From contig JBIPLJ010000013.1 of NCBI GenBank assembly GCA_044368415.1, positions 15,423-79,422 on the forward strand: a DNA stretch of 64,000 bases, given 5' to 3'. The DNA comes from UBA4615 sp044368415 (GTDB taxonomy: Bacteria > Pseudomonadota > Gammaproteobacteria > Burkholderiales > Burkholderiaceae_E). The notes below the pieces were generated by a model. The model had not been told where the DNA came from and made no database searches. It saw only the letters and a program-made list of their open reading frames with translations. Shown here one piece after another: positions 62,148-64,000 of this stretch; the stretch's first letter is position 1; each line of letters starts with the position of its first letter. A program made the position numbers and the translations under genes.

Positions 62148-63956
62148 TCAGGCCTTCGCCTCGGGCACCTTCGGCTCGACCGCGCGCAGCCGGATGTGCA
62201 ACTCCTTGAGTTGCTTCTCGTCGACCGGAGACGGCGCCTGCGTGAGCAGGTCCTGCGCCCGCTGCGTCTTCGGGAAGGCGATCACGTCGCGGATCGACTC
62301 GGCGCCGGCCATCATCGTAACGATGCGGTCGAGGCCGAAGGCGATGCCGCCGTGCGGTGGCGCGCCGTACTGCAGCGCATCGAGCAGGAAGCCGAACTTG
62401 GCACGGGCCTCCTCCGCGTTGATCTTGAGCGCGCGGAACACCTTGCTCTGCACCGCCTCGCGGTGGATCCGCACCGAGCCGCCGCCGATCTCCCAGCCGT
62501 TGAGCACCATGTCGTAGGCCTTGGCCACGCAGCGCCCCGGATCGGTCGCCATATCGTCCTCGTGGCCGTCCTTGGGCGCGGTGAACGGGTGGTGGACCGC
62601 GACCCAGCGGTCCTCGGCCTCGTCATGCTCGAACATCGGGAAGTCGACGACCCACAGCGGCTGCCAGGACGCCTCGAACAGCCCGTGCTTGCGGCCGAAC
62701 TCCGAGTGCCCGATCTTCACGCGCAGCGCGCCAATGGCGTCGTTGACGATCTTGGCCTTGTCCGCGCCGAAGAAGACGATGTCCCCGTCACGCGCGCCGG
62801 TCCGGGCGAGCAGCGCGTCGAGCGCGGCATCGTGCAGGTTCTTGACGATCGGCGACTGCATGCCCTCGCGGCCCTTCGAGGCGTCGTTGATCTTGATGTA
62901 GGCCAGACCCTTGGCGCCGTAGATGCCGACGAACTTGGTGTACGCGTCGATCTCGCTGCGCGGCATCTCGGCGCCGCCAGGCACGCGCAGCGCGACCACG
63001 CGCCCGCCGTCCATCTGCGCCGCCGCCGAGAACACCTTGAACTCGACGTCGCGCATCGCGTCGGTCATCTCGGTGAACTGCAGCTTCACGCGAAGGTCAG
63101 GCTTGTCCGAGCCGTACAGCCGCATCGCGTCGGCGTAGGTCATCGTCGGGAACTGGCCCGAGAGCTGCACGCCCTGCACGTCGCGGAACACCGTGCGGAT
63201 CATCTCCTCGAAGATCGCGCGGATCTCGACCTCGTCGAGGAACGAGGTCTCGCAGTCGATCTGCGTGAACTCGGGCTGTCGGTCCGCACGCAGGTCCTCG
63301 TCGCGGAAGCACTTGGTGATCTGGTAATAGCGGTCGAAGCCCGCGACCATCAGCAGCTGCTTGAAGAGCTGCGGCGACTGCGGCAGCGCGAAGAACTGGC
63401 CCGCGTTCACCCGCGACGGCACGAGGTAGTCGCGCGCGCCCTCGGGCGTGCTCTTCGTCAGCATCGGCGTCTCGATGTCGATGAAGCCGAGCGAGTCGAG
63501 GTACTTGCGAACCGCCATCGCGACCTTGTATCGCAGCATCATGTTCTGCTGCATCTGCGGGCGGCGCAGGTCAAGGACCCGGTGCGTCAGGCGCGTGGTC
63601 TCCGACAGGTTGTCGTCATCGAGCTGGAACGGCGGCGTGACCGAGGCGTTCAGCACCTCGAGCTCGTGGCACAGGATCTCGATCTGGCCGCTGGGGATAC
63701 CGGCGTTCTCGGTGCCCGCCGGGCGGCGGCGCACGCGGCCGGTGATCCGCACGCAGAACTCGTTGCGGACGTTCTCGGCAAGCTTGAAAACATCGGCGCG
63801 ATCCGGATCACAGACGACCTGCGCGAGGCCCGCGCGGTCGCGCAGGTCGATGAAGATGACGCCACCGTGGTCACGCCGCCGGTGCACCCAGCCGAAGAGG
63901 GTCACGACGTCGTCGAGGCGGTCGAGGGACACCTCGCCGGTGTAGCAGGTACGCAT
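62148..63956 (-). CDS. aspS: Aspartyl-tRNA synthetase
   Basis: A complete 602-residue class II synthetase. The N-terminal OB-fold anticodon-binding domain (about 1–110) includes TLFGWVHRRRDHGGVIFIDL. The catalytic domain has motif 2 KCFRDEDLRADRQPEFTQID, the bacterial insertion domain (about 280–410) and motif 3 GIAFGLDRIV. MRTCYTGEVSLDRLDDVVT is a standard start. In bacteria without a separate asparaginyl-tRNA synthetase this enzyme is often non-discriminating and also charges tRNA-Asn; the sequence alone does not settle which type this is. First gene of the nudB–EEP–clsB unit; only 44 bp upstream are visible, so its promoter lies outside. Confidence 0.97.
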   Translation of the reverse strand: MRTCYTGEVSLDRLDDVVTLFGWVHRRRDHGGVIFIDLRDRAGLAQVVCDPDRADVFKLAENVRNEFCVRITGRVRRRPAGTENAGIPSGQIEILCHELEVLNASVTPPFQLDDDNLSETTRLTHRVLDLRRPQMQQNMMLRYKVAMAVRKYLDSLGFIDIETPMLTKSTPEGARDYLVPSRVNAGQFFALPQSPQLFKQLLMVAGFDRYYQITKCFRDEDLRADRQPEFTQIDCETSFLDEVEIRAIFEEMIRTVFRDVQGVQLSGQFPTMTYADAMRLYGSDKPDLRVKLQFTEMTDAMRDVEFKVFSAAAQMDGGRVVALRVPGGAEMPRSEIDAYTKFVGIYGAKGLAYIKINDASKGREGMQSPIVKNLHDAALDALLARTGARDGDIVFFGADKAKIVNDAIGALRVKIGHSEFGRKHGLFEASWQPLWVVDFPMFEHDEAEDRWVAVHHPFTAPKDGHEDDMATDPGRCVAKAYDMVLNGWEIGGGSVRIHREAVQSKVFRALKINAEEARAKFGFLLDALQYGAPPHGGIAFGLDRIVTMMAGAESIRDVIAFPKTQRAQDLLTQAPSPVDEKQLKELHIRLRAVEPKVPEAKA

Positions 63957-64000
63957 GCTCAGTGGATCTCCGCTTGGATCTTCGTGTTCGGTCCGCGGGC

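Overview
The window is very GC-rich DNA from a proteobacterium, most likely a betaproteobacterium of the order Burkholderiales. That placement is inference from gene content: an aspS–nudB–endonuclease/exonuclease/phosphatase–clsB block, a Bug-type (TctC) solute-binding protein, an ornithine-lipid acyltransferase and a PilU ATPase. No rRNA, tRNA, insertion sequence or CRISPR array was recognised. Because stop codons are rare at this GC content, long antisense reading frames run opposite almost every gene and were ignored.

Left part (1–26.7 kb). This is a mosaic of short transcription units. It contains a partial amidohydrolase, an HD-GYP protein, and a divergent lipid-remodelling locus (olsB facing a GT28 glycosyltransferase plus a PlcP-like phosphoesterase, with three 11-bp-spaced Pho-box-like repeats between them). 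Next come a trypsin-like protease fused to a degenerate M23-like domain, three decayed genes (a di-haem peroxidase, an IclR regulator and a cyclase), a UraD–AllC fusion, formate–tetrahydrofolate ligase, an ABC exporter, and a kexin-like lipoprotein protease whose propeptide-like domain is a separate overlapping gene. Then follow nudC, pilU, pdeM, an ornithine cyclodeaminase-family/FAD oxidoreductase pair, a LigB-type dioxygenase/SDR pair and outer-membrane phospholipase A.

Centre (26.9–50.4 kb). Eight minus-strand genes are packed as one apparent unit. In transcription order they are a GAF–HlyD adaptor; a PqqD-like/M50 protease/HlyD fusion; a shortened SecA-like ATPase; a second membrane-fusion protein; two giant LEPR-XLL/DUF4347 repeat proteins (1731 and 2200 aa) that share N- and C-terminal signatures; a hybrid histidine kinase; and a REC–degenerate GGDEF–EAL phosphodiesterase. 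My reading is a dedicated export and processing machine, its two surface substrates and a c-di-GMP output module. It is the best candidate for an undescribed system here. No outer-membrane channel gene is present.

Right part (50.5–64 kb). All genes are on the minus strand. They include the ligase-associated DNA-repair set (DEXH helicase, ATP-dependent ligase, MBL-fold exonuclease; the fourth member, pdeM, lies 30 kb away), a DUF429 protein, a Bug-type binding protein, a DUF1275 membrane protein, and then clsB, an EEP-family enzyme, nudB and aspS.

A feature of the whole window is in-frame short tandem repeats inside or at the ends of otherwise conserved proteins (9-bp x9, 6-bp x14, 15-bp x5, 15-bp x3, 6-bp x6, 3-bp x10), plus a 1,059-bp tandem duplication. 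All unit lengths are multiples of three, so copy-number change alters protein length but not frame. Gaps between genes are mostly under 300 bp; in 276–439, 1715–1919, 4837–5028, 18122–18371, 19360–19554, 23856–24113 and 54484–54748 I saw no recognisable gene.
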